Below, one piece after another: positions 9,421 through 17,987 of a stretch of DNA of 64,000 nucleotides (positions within the stretch are counted from its first letter, which is position 1; every line of letters starts with the position of its first letter). A program made the translations under genes and the position numbers. Source of the stretch: Caedibacter sp. 38-128. GTDB lineage: Bacteria > Pseudomonadota > Alphaproteobacteria > Caedimonadales > Caedimonadaceae. The notes beneath the pieces were generated by a model, which did not search any database, had not been told where the DNA came from, and was given only the letters and a program-made list of their open reading frames with translations. The stretch spans positions 141,087 through 205,086 of the forward strand of contig MKUU01000044.1 of assembly GCA_001898705.1 (NCBI GenBank). The letters run 5' to 3'.

Positions 9421-10689
9421 TTATTTTTTTTCAAAAATCGCGATAAAAAAACCATCTGTTTTATGTTGATAAGGGGTAAAACGTAAAAATGGGGATGTTG
9501 TTTGGCAAGGAGTTTCCAGTAATTTCCTCCACACTATTGAAACAGGCATCAGTTTAAATTGAGGATGATAAGCAAGAAAATTTTCCACAATTTTTTCATT
9601 TTCACACGCAAGCAAAGAACAGGTGACGTAGATAAGTCTTCCACCTCCTTTAACATTTTGAGCCGCTTTAAAAATAATATCTTTTTGAAGACGAGTGAAT
9701 TTCGTAAGATTTTCCGATGTTAACGTAAGCCGCCACTCAGGATGCCTCCGCCATGTTCCAGTGCCTGAGCAAGGCGCATCCACTAAAACGCGATCATAGG
9801 TTTTATCGGGCGCATCTGCCAGAAAAGAAATATTTTGACATCCTGTGCGCTGAGCGCGAAATTCGGCTTTTTTTAGACGACTAGATGACACATCATAGGC
9901 ATCAATACGTCCCTTATTTCCCATAAGCATTGCTAATGCGAGTGTTTTACCTCCTGCCCCTGCACAATAATCTAAAATTGTCTCTCCGCTTTGCACATCA
10001 CACAACAAACTAATCAATTGTGAGGCTTCATCTTGAAATTCAAATAAACCCTGTCGATATGATGGGTGATCTTTCAAATTAAGGCGTCTTGCCACCCTAA
10101 GACCAAAAGGAGAATATGGCACCTCAGTAACTGCAATCCCTTCACTTTCTAATGATTTTTTAATCACTTCTCGACTTGTTTTTAAAAGATTAACTCGCAG
10201 ATCAACAGCGGCTTCCTGATTTAAACTTTCAGCTTCGGAAATCGCATTTACATCAAAAATACTTTGAAATTCTGACCATAAAAACTCTGGTATATTTGCT
10301 TCAGCCCATGCCGGCCACTTTACGGCTTCTTTTGAAAGATCCTTTAAAAAATCTTGCTCAGCCATTGTCAATGGAGGTGGTGCATGACCAATACCTGAAA
10401 ACCAATCTTTTAATTCCTCTTCTTTATGCAGAAATAACTTAAGATACGCCAATAAATATAAGCGTACTGAAGATATCCGAGGAAGTTTTTCTTGGGTTAT
10501 ATAAAGAAGTTTATAAAAACTTCTCAAAACGCCGTAGACGAGCTCTAAAATAGTACGTCGATCCTGCGAACCTGCATACCGACGTTGCTTAAAATATTGA
10601 TTAACAATGATGTCAAAAGGCTGCTCGCTGGGGGTAAAAACATGACTTAAAAGATCTATGGCTGCTGATACACGAGCTCCAGGTGTCAT
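9421..10689 (-). CDS. RsmB/NOP2-type rRNA (cytosine-5) methyltransferase
   Basis: A 422-residue protein with an N-terminal NusB-like helical domain (residues about 1-110) and a C-terminal SAM-dependent domain. SAM-binding motif: LDYCAGAGGKTLAL. Catalytic motifs: DAPCSGTGTWRRHPEW and TCSLL, with the two cysteines expected of m5C RNA methyltransferases. The likely target is 16S rRNA, by analogy with RsmB; the exact base is not known. It starts in an ATGA overlap with rlmE, so translation is probably coupled. A convergent 59 bp gap separates it from mutL. Confidence 0.92.
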   Translation of the reverse strand: MTPGARVSAAIDLLSHVFTPSEQPFDIIVNQYFKQRRYAGSQDRRTILELVYGVLRSFYKLLYITQEKLPRISSVRLYLLAYLKLFLHKEEELKDWFSGIGHAPPPLTMAEQDFLKDLSKEAVKWPAWAEANIPEFLWSEFQSIFDVNAISEAESLNQEAAVDLRVNLLKTSREVIKKSLESEGIAVTEVPYSPFGLRVARRLNLKDHPSYRQGLFEFQDEASQLISLLCDVQSGETILDYCAGAGGKTLALAMLMGNKGRIDAYDVSSSRLKKAEFRAQRTGCQNISFLADAPDKTYDRVLVDAPCSGTGTWRRHPEWRLTLTSENLTKFTRLQKDIIFKAAQNVKGGGRLIYVTCSLLACENEKIVENFLAYHPQFKLMPVSIVWRKLLETPCQTTSPFLRFTPYQHKTDGFFIAIFEKK

Positions 10690-11366
10690 GGATGAAATCC
10701 TAAAGCAACCACATACATTTCGGGAGATTCTTTGCGACTTGCTTGAGGTTTCATGTGCTTAATAGTCTTAAAATGACATTTCATCTGTTTTAAAAGCTCA
10801 GGATCTGTCCCCCCCTGAAAAACTTTTGAAATAAACGTCCCCCCAGGAGTTAAAATTTCTCGCGCGAATTGAAAAGCCATTTCAGCCAAAGCAATTGTTC
10901 TCAAATGATCTGTACCTGCATGCCCAATAGTAGAAGCTGCCATATCACTCATCACAACTTGCGCCCCCTCATTGATAAGAGCTTTTATCTTTTGACGTTG
11001 ATCTAACTCTAGAAAATCACCTTGAATCAATACGGCATCACTCAGCGGTTCAATTTCTAAGAGATCAATACCAATGACTTTTCCTCCTGTTTGGTGAGGG
11101 TTAATCTTTTGAACAGCGACTTGTGCCCATCCGCCGGGAGCTGCGCCCAAATCAATTAAGGTAATTCCAGGCTTCAAAAACTGAAATTTTTCATTCAATT
11201 GAATCAATTTAAAAGCTGCTCTCGACCGAAATCCTTTTGCACGAGCCTCTTGTACATAGGGATCATTTAATTGACGGTGAAGCCAACGCTGCGAAGAAGG
11301 TTTTCGCCCGCGAGCTGTTTTAAGAAGAACTGACTTAGCTCTCATTGTAGGTTTTAAGGATGACAT
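10686..11366 (-). CDS. rlmE: 23S rRNA 2'-O-ribose U2552 methyltransferase
   Basis: FtsJ/RrmJ family, 226 residues. SAM motif DLGAAPGGWAQVA, catalytic-site elements VVMSDMAA and FISKVFQGG (the K-D-K-E tetrad pattern). An N-terminal extension of about 35 basic residues precedes the core, common in alphaproteobacteria. Its start codon directly abuts the ppx/gppA stop (TAAATG). The family modifies the 23S A-loop late in 50S assembly. Confidence 0.94.
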   Translation of the reverse strand: MSSLKPTMRAKSVLLKTARGRKPSSQRWLHRQLNDPYVQEARAKGFRSRAAFKLIQLNEKFQFLKPGITLIDLGAAPGGWAQVAVQKINPHQTGGKVIGIDLLEIEPLSDAVLIQGDFLELDQRQKIKALINEGAQVVMSDMAASTIGHAGTDHLRTIALAEMAFQFAREILTPGGTFISKVFQGGTDPELLKQMKCHFKTIKHMKPQASRKESPEMYVVALGFHP

Positions 11367-12362
11367 TTAAGCAACTCGAAATAAAGAGTTAACCGCAGGA
11401 AAAGGAATATGGCCGGAACCGAAAGCGAGCTCTGTCAGAATGCCTTCTCGCACGCCTTTATCCGTAACACGTATTTTGCCAACAGGCCATAACTTACATA
11501 TTGCTTCTAAAATTGCCATCCCTCCTAAAATAAGATCTCCTCGGTCGGCTCCTATACATTGGTGAATCATTCTCTCTTCAGAAGCCATCATTTGAACATA
11601 TTTTATCGTGGCAAAAACCTCTTCTAAACTCATAATTAAGCCATCCACACGCTCTCGTTGATAACGTTTTAATCCTAAATGTAAAGCCGCCGTGGTCGTG
11701 GCAGTGCCAGAACTTCCTATAAGTTGAACTTGATGTTGCTCTATATAATGATGGATGTTGTTCTTCTTACTGAACTTCTCCAACAAATCATGAGTTCGTT
11801 GTTCAATCAAAGAATAGGATTTTGCGCTTTCATGCGGAAATTCTTCGGCAAGGGTCACAACCCCGAAAGGCAAAGAAACATAATCTATAAGCTTTAAAGG
11901 CTCGTCTTTTTTAATTTCAATCCATAACACTTCCGTACTAGCACCACCAATATCAAATAATATTGCATAAGGAATTAAGGGGTCTAAGACACTTGCACAC
12001 CCTTTAAGAGCCAATAAAGCTTCTTGTTGCTGAGAGACAACTTCAAGCTGAATACCTGTCTTTTCTGAAACTTGTTTTACAAAGTCAGGACCGTTCTGAG
12101 CACGCCGACAGGCTTCAGTTGCAACTGCTCTTAATTTAAAGGGGGCATGATGGCGCAAACGTTTTGCACATGTCTCTAGCACATCAAAGGCTCTTTTCAT
12201 GGCTAATTTATTTAGTTTACCGGTCTGAGTAAGCCCTTCCCCTAACCTAATATTACGCGAAAAAACTTCGATGATGTCTAAATGTTGGGCGCCTTTCTTG
12301 CCAACAATTAATCGACAAGTATTACTACCTAAATCGATTGCCGCCAAAAGATCTTTATTCAT
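11367..12362 (-). CDS. ppx: Ppx/GppA phosphatase family protein
   Basis: A 331-residue protein of the ASKHA fold. It opens with the phosphate-1 motif AIDLGSNTCRLIVG and has the FDIGGASTEVLWI and GSSGTATTTAALHL segments. The family contains exopolyphosphatases and pppGpp phosphohydrolases, which cannot be told apart here. It lacks the C-terminal HD-like domain of E. coli Ppx. It heads the operon ppx - rlmE - rsmB-like. Confidence 0.9.
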   Translation of the reverse strand: MNKDLLAAIDLGSNTCRLIVGKKGAQHLDIIEVFSRNIRLGEGLTQTGKLNKLAMKRAFDVLETCAKRLRHHAPFKLRAVATEACRRAQNGPDFVKQVSEKTGIQLEVVSQQQEALLALKGCASVLDPLIPYAILFDIGGASTEVLWIEIKKDEPLKLIDYVSLPFGVVTLAEEFPHESAKSYSLIEQRTHDLLEKFSKKNNIHHYIEQHQVQLIGSSGTATTTAALHLGLKRYQRERVDGLIMSLEEVFATIKYVQMMASEERMIHQCIGADRGDLILGGMAILEAICKLWPVGKIRVTDKGVREGILTELAFGSGHIPFPAVNSLFRVA

Positions 12363-12563
12363 AATAAAAAGTATTTCTAAATTTAATCTACAAAGTTTTT
12401 ATGTTTAATTTTAACAAAATCAAATTTAATACTTAACAATTTCATTTAAAGTTAAAATAAGATTAATTTTATCATTTTTGAACTAAAAAACCAATTAAAA
12501 ATAAAGAAGAAATAAAACCCAAGATTTCAGAAAATTTTTATGGTTTTTTATCTGTAGAATACC

Positions 12564-12764
12564 TTATTTTTTTACAATGTACCGACAGCTGCAGTAAGGG
12601 CAAATAGCGACACCCGTTTTCAAAAGATCTAAAAAAACACGCGGATGCCCAAATTTTGTATCCCCTGCACAGTAAACCCAAGATTTAGAAGAGAGAACGT
12701 TTATTTCCCTAAAAGTATTATCTTTTTTATCTTCTATCGTTGTATCTCTTGTCTCATCCTGCAT
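12564..12764 (-). CDS. CHCC zinc-finger protein (NDUFS6-like)
   Basis: A 66-residue protein matching the small alphaproteobacterial zf-CHCC family. The C-terminal half has C...GHPRVFLDL...CPYCSCRY, giving zinc ligands Cys-His-Cys-Cys. The family is related to the C-terminus of mitochondrial complex I subunit NDUFS6. The N-terminal 25 residues are charged and poorly conserved. It lies 17 bases beyond the 3' end of the AmpG-like gene on the same strand. Function in this organism is unproven. Confidence 0.78.
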   Translation of the reverse strand: MQDETRDTTIEDKKDNTFREINVLSSKSWVYCAGDTKFGHPRVFLDLLKTGVAICPYCSCRYIVKK

Positions 12765-12780
12765 CCTGTATATGCCTCTC

Positions 12781-14067
12781 TTAATTTGAAAACCACAAAT
12801 TTTCTTTTTTTATGCGAGAAAGATAATAAATGACCATTAAAGTAGGCACAACACCAAAGGTTGCAAGCCAAAACAAAGTATTCCATCCTAAATGCTCAAC
12901 AATCCATCCAGAAGACGAAGAAAAGATAACTCTTCCGAGATGAGTGGTTGATGTCAATAAAGCTAACTGAGTTGCAGCATAAGAAGGGGAACACAAAGTC
13001 ATTTGATAAGCAAATAATGCTGTGACTCTCATTCCTCCCGTTATATTATCTAAAGCTACAATCAAATAAAAAACAATACTGTTGTGCCCCACTATTCCTA
13101 AAAGAATAAATCCTAGAGCTGTTATCCCATGAAAAGCCCCACACCAAAATAAGCTTTTCAGCATTCCATAGCGCTTTACAATAAGACCGCCTATAAATCC
13201 TCCTAAAATAGTTGCCCATAATCCAAAAATTTTCGAACCATTCGCAATTTCAATATTCGTAAAGCCAAGTTTATTAAAATAAATATTCCCCATAGAGCCA
13301 ATCAAATTGTCACCGCATTTATAAAAAAGCATGATGAATAGGCTCGCAAGCCAAGCTGGCTGTTTGATAAAATCATGAAAAGGCGCAATCAGTGCTCCAT
13401 AAAACCAACTTAAAAGGGGGCCCCGCCACCCCTTTAATCGAGGATGTGTTAAGAGATATTCTCGAGCCTTTTGTTCACGCAATTGGCTTTCAGGATTTTG
13501 GAGAGGGCGAGGCTCAAGCGCACATAAAGTCGTAATGAGGCCAATACATTGAAAACCAGTCATCACAAGGTAGACCGTATTCCAGCTCAGGAATGAAGCT
13601 AAATAAAAAGCGCCAGCCCCTGCCAACAGAATTCCCAGCCTATATCCAAAAATACCGGCAGCTTCTCCAGCACCATATTGAGCTCTTTGAAGACGTTCAA
13701 CTTGATAGGCAAGCATGACAATGTCCTGCGTTGCAGAAAAAAAGGCAATTAAAAATACAAAAATAACTATTTGTTCCAAATGATGAGCAGGATCAAGCCG
13801 ACTTAAACAAAATAAAAAAATGATTAAGAAACTTTGACTTAAAAAAAGCCACGCTCGCCGGCGCCCAAGCCAACGTGTTAATCCGGGCAAACGTAACCGA
13901 TCGATCAAAGGAGCCCATAAAAACTTAATCGTATAAGGCAAAACTGCTATACTCATAAGTCCAATTTTTGTTAAACTAATTTTTTCCTGTGCCATCCAAT
14001 ACCCCAGCGTCGAAGCTGTTAAGAGCAACGGCAGACCACAAGAAAAACCTAAAAGAGCAATCACCAA
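12781..14067 (-). CDS. ampG: AmpG-type muropeptide MFS permease, start codon doubtful
   Basis: Inner-membrane MFS transporter with about 12 hydrophobic segments. Similarity to AmpG is strong: LGFSCGLPLLLTASTLGYWM, FLWAPLIDR, RRRAW and SATQDIV. AmpG imports anhydromuropeptides during cell-wall recycling. The only in-frame start is the TTG at 14067, already inside the first membrane segment and without a ribosome site. Upstream, the frame stays open to 14133 and encodes family-like residues (SYYDRCILVIALLGF), but has no ATG, GTG or TTG. A good AAGGAG lies at about 14130-14135, so the true start may be lost by a one-base deletion. Confidence 0.85.
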   Translation of the reverse strand: MVIALLGFSCGLPLLLTASTLGYWMAQEKISLTKIGLMSIAVLPYTIKFLWAPLIDRLRLPGLTRWLGRRRAWLFLSQSFLIIFLFCLSRLDPAHHLEQIVIFVFLIAFFSATQDIVMLAYQVERLQRAQYGAGEAAGIFGYRLGILLAGAGAFYLASFLSWNTVYLVMTGFQCIGLITTLCALEPRPLQNPESQLREQKAREYLLTHPRLKGWRGPLLSWFYGALIAPFHDFIKQPAWLASLFIMLFYKCGDNLIGSMGNIYFNKLGFTNIEIANGSKIFGLWATILGGFIGGLIVKRYGMLKSLFWCGAFHGITALGFILLGIVGHNSIVFYLIVALDNITGGMRVTALFAYQMTLCSPSYAATQLALLTSTTHLGRVIFSSSSGWIVEHLGWNTLFWLATFGVVPTLMVIYYLSRIKKENLWFSN

Positions 14068-14245
14068 AATACAGCGGTCATAATAAGATTGTATTAATAA
14101 TTGCTTTGTTTCCTTAAAGAAATTTTTAACTCCTTATTATTTCTATCGATCAAAGTCATAGTACAAAAACTTTCTCGAGAGAAGAAAAGTTTTTCTTTGA
14201 TAGAATGACAATAATGCCTTTCTAAGGCCTTACAATAAATACCTA

Positions 14246-14274
14246 TTGTCGCATACTGGAGACCTCTTTATGAT
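14246..14274 (+). promoter_or_regulatory. Sigma70-type promoter for the lysine-rich exported protein
   Basis: TTGTCG at 14246 and TATGAT at 14269 are separated by exactly 17 bases, close to the -35/-10 consensus. About 60 bases follow before the gene at 14337. A dyad of AAAAACTTT and AAAGTTTTT lies upstream, at about 14165-14195, in the same divergent intergenic region; its role is not known. Confidence 0.6.
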
Positions 14275-14336
14275 ACATCCGTTAAATAGATGTTCACTTA
14301 ACGCATTAATTTAAAATCTAAAAAAGGAAATATAAA

Positions 14337-14747
14337 ATGAAAAATGCATTTATTTATTTTGTAATCGGGATTGGCACTCTTTCGTTGTGCCCAATTGCTT
14401 TTACAGAAGCCGCGCCTCAAGCATTAGAGCAAGAAGCGGAACATAAGAGCGCTCTTTCTAATCAAGAGATGGGAAACAACCAAGTTGTAGAAGAAAATCT
14501 TCCTGAAGATACCGTTAAAAATACCCCAAAAAAGAAAAAACAGACAAAAAAACCACGTAAAGCAAAACAAAAAACTGATAAAAAAAAGTCCCCAAAGAAA
14601 ACCAAAAAGAGCAAAGCAAAACAAAAAAAGAAGGCGCCTGCTATAAAAGAAGAAGAAACTAAAACGAAAGATCTTCCTTCTTCACAAGATGAAGCAGCAG
14701 AATTACCCTCTGAAAGTCCTTTAAATTCAACTGAAGATAATGAATAA
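14337..14747 (+). CDS. Exported lysine-rich low-complexity protein, unknown function
   Basis: A 136-residue protein, not recognised. Residues 1-25 look like a signal peptide ending near FTEAAP. The middle (about 60-105) is almost pure lysine with T, P, A and S (KKKKQTKKPRK, KKSPKKTKKSKAK). The tail is acidic (EEETK, DEAAELPSES). The charge layout resembles histone H1-like or nucleic-acid-binding tails, but the protein seems to be exported. A ribosome site (AAAGGAAATATAAA) and promoter precede it and a terminator follows, so it is a single-gene unit. Confidence 0.75.
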   Translation: MKNAFIYFVIGIGTLSLCPIAFTEAAPQALEQEAEHKSALSNQEMGNNQVVEENLPEDTVKNTPKKKKQTKKPRKAKQKTDKKKSPKKTKKSKAKQKKKAPAIKEEETKTKDLPSSQDEAAELPSESPLNSTEDNE

Positions 14748-14766
14748 TTTTAATATTTTCAAATTG

Positions 14767-14789
14767 AAGGCCACTTGTAAGGTGGCCTT
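14767..14789. terminator. Bidirectional terminator hairpin
   Basis: AAGGCCAC and GTGGCCTT form a perfect 8 bp stem with a 7-base loop. It sits between convergent genes ending at 14747 and 14797. Only a short T run follows on the + strand. Confidence 0.65.
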
Positions 14790-14796
14790 TCACATC

Positions 14797-15516
14797 TCAC
14801 CAAGAATAAATGTAATAAAAACCCGTCACCACAAATAAAGAAAGTAAAACAAAAATAATACTCTCAACGATGAAGAAAAGAAAACGTAAGTGGGGAGAAA
14901 TTGTCTCAATAAATTTTTGTTGTTGCCTTAGAAGTTCTTTCCGAATCGCATAACTAAGTATACCTACACCCCCCAACAATATTATAATGTGGAAGAAAGA
15001 TGGTTTTAAGGCAACCAAACCGCTAATAAACCACGCAATGACCCCAAAGAACATTAAAAAACCACCATATCGCGTTGTCCAAAATAGAATCGATTCGGTT
15101 ACGAGCTGTTCATTTTTAATGAAAAAATTAATAAGGTAAGGGGTAATAAATTTTGTTAAAGCTAAAATATAACCTAATAATACGCTCAAAGTTGTCAGCA
15201 AGAACAGAACATGAAGAGCTTCAATATCAATAGCACCTACAAAAGGAACATGGGCACGCTGCAACGTCCGCAATAAAACTGTGAGAGCACTCGAGAAAAA
15301 TAAGCCCCCTAAAATAGGCGCCCAAACTTGCATATGAAGAAAGTTAAATAGCTTCAAAAAAGCTTGGCGACCTTCGATATTCTCGCCAGGTAAAAGAAAA
15401 AAAGGAGCCAATAAAATAAGCACCTTTTGTCCTATGGCTGTCTCAAAAAAGGAATGAGATGCGCGCTCAAAGAAATTTATAAATCTTGCTTGTAGCTTAC
15501 GCAAAAGCCCAATCAT
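14797..15516 (-). CDS. Integral membrane protein of unknown function
   Basis: A 239-residue protein with five to six hydrophobic segments (about residues 28-42, 65-85, 105-125, 145-170, 175-190 and 208-236), joined by charged loops. No transporter or enzyme motif was recognised. Upstream on the same strand lies an exported orphan gene, with an 86 bp gap. It could be a pore or scaffold, but there is no evidence for that. Confidence 0.7.
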   Translation of the reverse strand: MIGLLRKLQARFINFFERASHSFFETAIGQKVLILLAPFFLLPGENIEGRQAFLKLFNFLHMQVWAPILGGLFFSSALTVLLRTLQRAHVPFVGAIDIEALHVLFLLTTLSVLLGYILALTKFITPYLINFFIKNEQLVTESILFWTTRYGGFLMFFGVIAWFISGLVALKPSFFHIIILLGGVGILSYAIRKELLRQQQKFIETISPHLRFLFFIVESIIFVLLSLFVVTGFYYIYSW

Positions 15517-15602
15517 ACACTCTGAACCTTCTTAACGATCATGAGTATATCATATACAGCGCAATCAACATCATTAACTTTATTATTTTGCAACAATTAA
15601 AA

Positions 15603-16070
15603 CTATTTCGCCTCTATCATCCAATCTTTAAAAATAGTCTCAGATATTTTATCTATAGGCTTTCCTGCAACCGCCCAATCTACAAACTGTACCAACCCAC
15701 CAGCAAAACGGGTGCAATTACTACTGTAGGCATTAACCTCATCCCGAAACTTTGAGGGTTCTTTTGCTGTTCGAATTTTTATTTTATCACCCGTAAATTT
15801 TGTAAACTCAGCAAATCTAAGATTAAAAGCTCTTTTATAAACCTCTTTATTTTTATAATTCTCTTTGGTCTTTTTTGAGCTCAAAAGGGTTGGTTTCTTG
15901 ATGTTATCAATTCGCTGTCCTTGGGCTTTCACATTCTGATACGTTTTTTCACAGCTTGCTATGACGTCTTCAGCATTTTTTCTCATGGCTGGTGAAATGT
16001 CTGTGGCATCCCCATAAGAAGAATAGCAGAGCGCAAAAGTACTGCAAACTAACATCAATCTTTTTTTCAT
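15603..16070 (-). CDS. Exported hypothetical protein
   Basis: A 155-residue protein with a signal peptide (about residues 1-22, cleavage near SYGDAT). The mature part is basic and predicted mainly helical, with two cysteines (ASCEKTY and SSNCTRF) that could form a disulphide. No family was recognised. AAGGAG lies 9 bases before the ATG. It neighbours a decaying glycosyltransferase locus. Confidence 0.7.
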   Translation of the reverse strand: MKKRLMLVCSTFALCYSSYGDATDISPAMRKNAEDVIASCEKTYQNVKAQGQRIDNIKKPTLLSSKKTKENYKNKEVYKRAFNLRFAEFTKFTGDKIKIRTAKEPSKFRDEVNAYSSNCTRFAGGLVQFVDWAVAGKPIDKISETIFKDWMIEAK

Positions 16071-16162
16071 TTTTACAGACTCCTTATAAACAATATAAGC
16101 TTAGCTTATAATATTAACCTTAATTATTAATTAAGAATCTTAAATGAACAAACATACCCTTA

Positions 16163-16287
16163 AAGCTTTTTCTGGCCATGCACGCGCTCAAAAAAGCAAT
16201 GTATTAAGCAATGATTTTTCTTCTGAAAATTATCTAAATAAGATTGGTATCGCGCTTGTGAAGCCTTCTTAAAAAATGCTTTATGTG
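16163..16287 (-). pseudogene. Remnant of a duplicated glycosyltransferase 3' end
   Basis: About 120 bases match the 3' end of the glycosyltransferase gene at 16941-17987 at roughly 80% identity, by eye, with small indels. Reading the minus strand gives KKASQARYQSYLDNF, against KKVTQAGYQSYLDNF in the intact gene, then the frame breaks. No start or catalytic region remains. This is the tail of a former paralogue or of a partial duplication, left on the far side of the HAD pseudogene. Confidence 0.8.
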
Positions 16288-16292
16288 GATTG

Positions 16293-16903
16293 TTATGTAA
16301 GCAAATTCAATTCTTGAAGGAATGTTTTCAATTGCTTTAAATCCCCTTTATATAAGTAGGATTGCCAGCCTCGCGCTTTTGCGCCTTCTACATTAGCAAG
16401 GGTATCATCAATCAATAATATTTGTTTTGATTCTAACCCAAGCTCATTTTCTATATATCGATAAAATCCCGACTCTGGTTTTATATGACCTATAGCATAA
16501 GAAGCGAAACATCCTCTAAATGTATGACCCACAATTTTCTTAATGTGTTTTGTTCGATAGCTATCTTGGTTCGTCCCCAGATAAGCAGGAACCCCAATAG
16601 ATTTAACAAGATTCAACATTTCTAAATTAACATGGTTATCATGCTTTAGCCAATAATCGATATACTCTTCTGGGGACAGACTAAGATCATCAAAGATCTT
16701 ATCTTCAAAAACTCTTCTGAGGTACTCTAATGTACCAATTTTCCCCCTCGTAACATTGTCCCATTCCGGAGAAAAAATTTCTTTAAAAGAAATCCCCGTA
16801 CTCCCAAGTCCTTACGAATTGAGCTTGACCAAAAATAATTACCGCAAGCATCCTGACTTTTAAAAACAACTCCATCCACATCAAATATTATGCTTTTAAT
16901 CAT
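16293..16903 (-). pseudogene. HAD-superfamily hydrolase, frameshifted
   Basis: Two frames together make a complete HAD phosphatase-like protein of about 203 residues. The N-terminal frame begins with the ATG at 16903 (MIKSIIFDVDGVVF, motif I) and goes out of frame near 16795-16810. The other frame continues STGISFKEIFSPEWDNV and then runs through YLGTNQD (motif II) and GHIKPESGFY...LLIDDTLANV (motifs III and IV) to the stop at 16293. The break fits a one-base loss. It may be a real pseudogene or an assembly error. The substrate is unknown. Confidence 0.82.
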
Positions 16904-16940
16904 TTATATATCCCTTCTTATGCCAATCTTCTCCATCTGA

Positions 16941-17987
16941 CTAAACTTTTAATCGTTTTTTCCCCTGCACATGCTCAAAAAAAGCAATGTATTGAGCAAT
17001 AATTTTTTCTTCTGTAAAATTATCTAGATAAGATTGATATCCTGCTTGTGTAACCTTTTTAAAAAGAACTTTATTTTGCAGAACTTCTTGGATGGCAGAA
17101 GCTAACTGGTTTATATCATCAATCGGCGTCAAAAGCCCATTTTCTAAATGATTTATAAGACTCTTGGGACCTGCACTGTCAGCGGACACAACAGGTTTTT
17201 GATGTGCCCAGGCTTCTATGACCACATTCCCCAAAGGCTCAATCCGAGAAGGACATACATAAATATCAGCTGCTTGATAAAGAGCACTCACATCTTTTCG
17301 CCAGCCTAAAAACCGTACTCGATCCATAACATGATATTTAGCAGCTAAAATTTCGAGAGCTTTACGCTCTTCACCTTCTCCTCCTAACCACAAATACACC
17401 CCAGGGATTTGGGCTAAAGCAGGAATCAAAATATCAAAACCTTTATTACGATGTAACCGTCCTAAAGCCAACAGAACTGGTGCATCTTTAGGTGTTGAAA
17501 GAGCCTGACGATCTTGTACAATTGAACATGATGGCGCATCCACAAAATTTGGTAAATAATGACTAAAATTGAGAGGCCACCCTTGTTGCGTACAGTAATC
17601 ACGAATTCCTTGTGTATTTCCTATCAGATGGTCGGCCTTTTGATAATATTTAAGATTATAATACCCGCCCAACCGAGCAGCCAGAACGTAAGGTCCTTGA
17701 GGACATAGCTCGCTTGCTCGACTCATCCACGTGAGAACAATGTCAGGCTTAAAAGTATCCAGGGTTTGTCGAAGGATGCGCGGTGTTTGAAAATCAAAAA
17801 TACGCCTAAAAGGAGCGATAATAGGCTCCAATCCATTATCTTTTAAAAAAGTCACTCGATCATGATAGGGACGAACTACGACGGCTTGCTGAAGTCCTTT
17901 TTTATGAAGCCCAACGACAAGACGATCGAAAAATTTTTCAGCGCCTCCTCTTTCTCCTCCTGCCATGAGTTGCAAAATACGCATCAT
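16941..17987 (-). CDS. Glycosyltransferase family 4 (GT-B fold)
   Basis: A 348-residue cytoplasmic or membrane-associated glycosyltransferase. The N-terminus ILQLMAGGERGGAEKF is the GT4 acceptor-side glycine-rich loop. The C-terminal domain has LALGRLHRNKGFDILI, the nucleotide-sugar site YVCPSRIEPLGNVVIEAW and the EX7E-like region. It overlaps the upstream heptosyltransferase-like gene by four bases (ATGA). Together they suggest lipopolysaccharide core or other surface-glycan synthesis. Sugar and acceptor cannot be read from sequence. Confidence 0.9.
   Translation of the reverse strand: MMRILQLMAGGERGGAEKFFDRLVVGLHKKGLQQAVVVRPYHDRVTFLKDNGLEPIIAPFRRIFDFQTPRILRQTLDTFKPDIVLTWMSRASELCPQGPYVLAARLGGYYNLKYYQKADHLIGNTQGIRDYCTQQGWPLNFSHYLPNFVDAPSCSIVQDRQALSTPKDAPVLLALGRLHRNKGFDILIPALAQIPGVYLWLGGEGEERKALEILAAKYHVMDRVRFLGWRKDVSALYQAADIYVCPSRIEPLGNVVIEAWAHQKPVVSADSAGPKSLINHLENGLLTPIDDINQLASAIQEVLQNKVLFKKVTQAGYQSYLDNFTEEKIIAQYIAFFEHVQGKKRLKV

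Noticed and set aside
14797..15516. Membrane protein as a toxin, immunity or secretion component
   Set aside because: No motif or neighbour supports this; kept as unknown.
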